From Hymenobacter nivis (GTDB lineage: Bacteria; Bacteroidota; Bacteroidia; Cytophagales; Hymenobacteraceae), in NCBI RefSeq assembly GCF_006439025.1, contig NZ_RCYZ01000002.1:372753-436752 (forward strand): 64,000 bases of DNA. Direction: 5' to 3'. Within the stretch, counting starts at the first letter, position 1; each line of letters begins with the position of its first letter. Positions 63,133 through 64,000 of this stretch are shown in pieces. A program made the translations under genes and the position numbers. Below the pieces are notes generated by a model, which saw only the letters and a list, made by a program, of their open reading frames with translations, made no database searches and was not told where the DNA came from.

Positions 63133-64000
63133 CTACTGGTACTGCACGTTGCGGTTGCGGTTGTATTTCAGGTCTTGCAGCAGGCTGCTCTTGGCCGAAA
63201 TGGTGAAGTTGTAGCCCCGGTACGTGCCAAAGGGCGTCCACTGCCCGGCCACCTGCCAGCAGTGCAGGTCGCGGAAAAAGCTGATGGTGGTGAGCGAGGC
63301 CTGCCCGCTGTGGAAGTCGTAGCCCGTGGTGTAGGTCAGCTTCAGGTTTTCGGTGAGCTTGACGCTGCCCGTGGCGCTGAGCGTGGAGAGGGCCAGCAGC
63401 GGGTTGGCGGCCAGCAGCCGGGCCTGGAGCGTGCGCTGCTGGATGGGAATGGCATTGGTGGTGTAGCCAGCGGTGTAGCTCAGGGCCAGCTCCCACGGAA
63501 TGTCGAAGTCCACGTAGTCGGCGTACATGGCCGGGGCCCCCACAGCGCCCAGGGTGGGGTCGTTGGAGGGGGCCACCTGGCGCGGCACCACGCTGCGCTT
63601 CTTGCCCGATACGGGGTTGAAGGCGTAGCTGGTGGTGAAGCTGGCCGACGAAAGGCGCAGCAAGCGGCGGTTGCCGGGCTGGTCGAACAAGTAGCGGTTG
63701 ATGGTGCGCCCGGAGCTGTCGCGCTGGTAAGCCTCGAAGGTGGCGCTGGAAATGAGGCTGAGCTTGCGGGCCACCTGCGTGCGGAACGACACTGAAAGGG
63801 GCGCTAGCTTAAGCGTGTCAGCTAGGAAATTATACGAGCCGTTGAAGTCGAGTCCATCAATCAGGCTCACCTTTTTTACCGGGTTGTTGCCCGTGGTGTC
63901 CTTGTCGTCGCGCACCTTCATCTCCACCGCGTTTTGCAGCGAGAAGCTAACCTGGCTCACCGCGCCCGAGCTGGGGGCCCCGTACAGCGAGCCCTGGTAG
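63133..64000 (-). CDS. lptD: Putative LPS assembly protein LptD (3' part, 5' end beyond the window)
   Basis: The last about 289 codons. The chain runs through the right edge without a start. Amphipathic strands such as [49 protein letters not shown] and [18 protein letters not shown], and a C-terminal [12 protein letters not shown], resemble the C-terminal barrel of Bacteroidota LptD, which inserts LPS into the outer leaflet. The call rests on the FRDLHCW and [10 protein letters not shown] tracts that I recognise from that group. The TonB-dependent receptor alternative is less likely because there is no plug or N-terminal region visible. Confidence 0.8.
   Translation of the reverse strand, partial: YQGSLYGAPSSGAVSQVSFSLQNAVEMKVRDDKDTTGNNPVKKVSLIDGLDFNGSYNFLADTLKLAPLSVSFRTQVARKLSLISSATFEAYQRDSSGRTINRYLFDQPGNRRLLRLSSASFTTSYAFNPVSGKKRSVVPRQVAPSNDPTLGAVGAPAMYADYVDFDIPWELALSYTAGYTTNAIPIQQRTLQARLLAANPLLALSTLSATGSVKLTENLKLTYTTGYDFHSGQASLTTISFFRDLHCWQVAGQWTPFGTYRGYNFTISAKSSLLQDLKYNRNRNVQYQ

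Overview
The window is GC-rich (roughly two thirds G+C by eye) and reads as the chromosome of a high-GC Bacteroidota of the Hymenobacter type (Cytophagales). Reasons: TAnnTTTG-type -7 promoter elements in front of many genes, a Rho with a very long Q/N/R-rich insertion, outer-membrane beta-barrel proteins with a carboxypeptidase-regulatory N-terminus, energy-transducer TonB proteins, a Bacteroidota-type LptD, a long S16, a SusA-like GH13 enzyme beside an MFS sugar transporter, and extreme use of the word GGGCCC. No tRNA, rRNA, CRISPR array, phage or complete insertion sequence was seen. The genus is an inference.

Layout. 1-10.2 kb: 5' part of dnaE (minus), a fatty-acid desaturase, a LysM lytic transglycosylase, a large outer-membrane beta-barrel receptor and an O-methyltransferase. 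10.3-12.9 kb: a minus-strand run of an M16 peptidase, an SRA-HNH modification-dependent endonuclease and an SRA-only protein. 13-16.5 kb: a TonB-domain protein, a GT9 glycosyltransferase, and a SAM riboswitch with a Cys/Met-rich leader ORF upstream of an AhpD-like gene. 16.5-25 kb: a nested palindromic repeat, an M24 aminopeptidase, a DUF4252 lipoprotein, an EVE-domain protein, a pirin, a flavin oxidoreductase and a thioredoxin. 24-31.5 kb: MFS transporter and GH13 enzyme, then a PolX homologue with a ruined polymerase site, a second GT9, a UBP zinc finger and a zinc-ribbon protein. 31.5-41 kb: serS, rho, lipoproteins, a CinA-type amidase, and a UbiA prenyltransferase, methyltransferase and FAD reductase set. 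41-50 kb: a secreted protein of unknown function and a series of small membrane proteins around a winged-helix regulator, a DUF4173-type protein and a Coq4 homologue. 50-64 kb: PBP1A, TIGR01777 oxidoreductase, folE and a PTPS-type gene, two unknown proteins, the rpsP-rimM-trmD-rplS operon, acyl-CoA desaturase, an RluA-type synthase, creD, panB and the 3' part of lptD.

Most notable observations: (1) the same 22-nt bipartite element (ACTTTG, 5 nt, CAAAG, 2 nt, CTT) lies over the promoters of three loci, namely the membrane protein-winged helix regulator pair, the DUF4173-type gene and creD 17 kb away, which suggests an unreported envelope regulon run by that regulator; (2) the tandem SRA-HNH and SRA-only genes inside a housekeeping operon; (3) a well-formed SAM-I riboswitch followed by a 32-codon ORF ending in Cys and Met codons, with no methionine gene downstream; (4) a PolX whose polymerase carboxylates are lost while its PHP site is kept; (5) at least six Arg-Ala-Leu triplets in unrelated genes are spelled AGG GCC CTG, which suggests selection on the DNA word AGGGCCCT itself.
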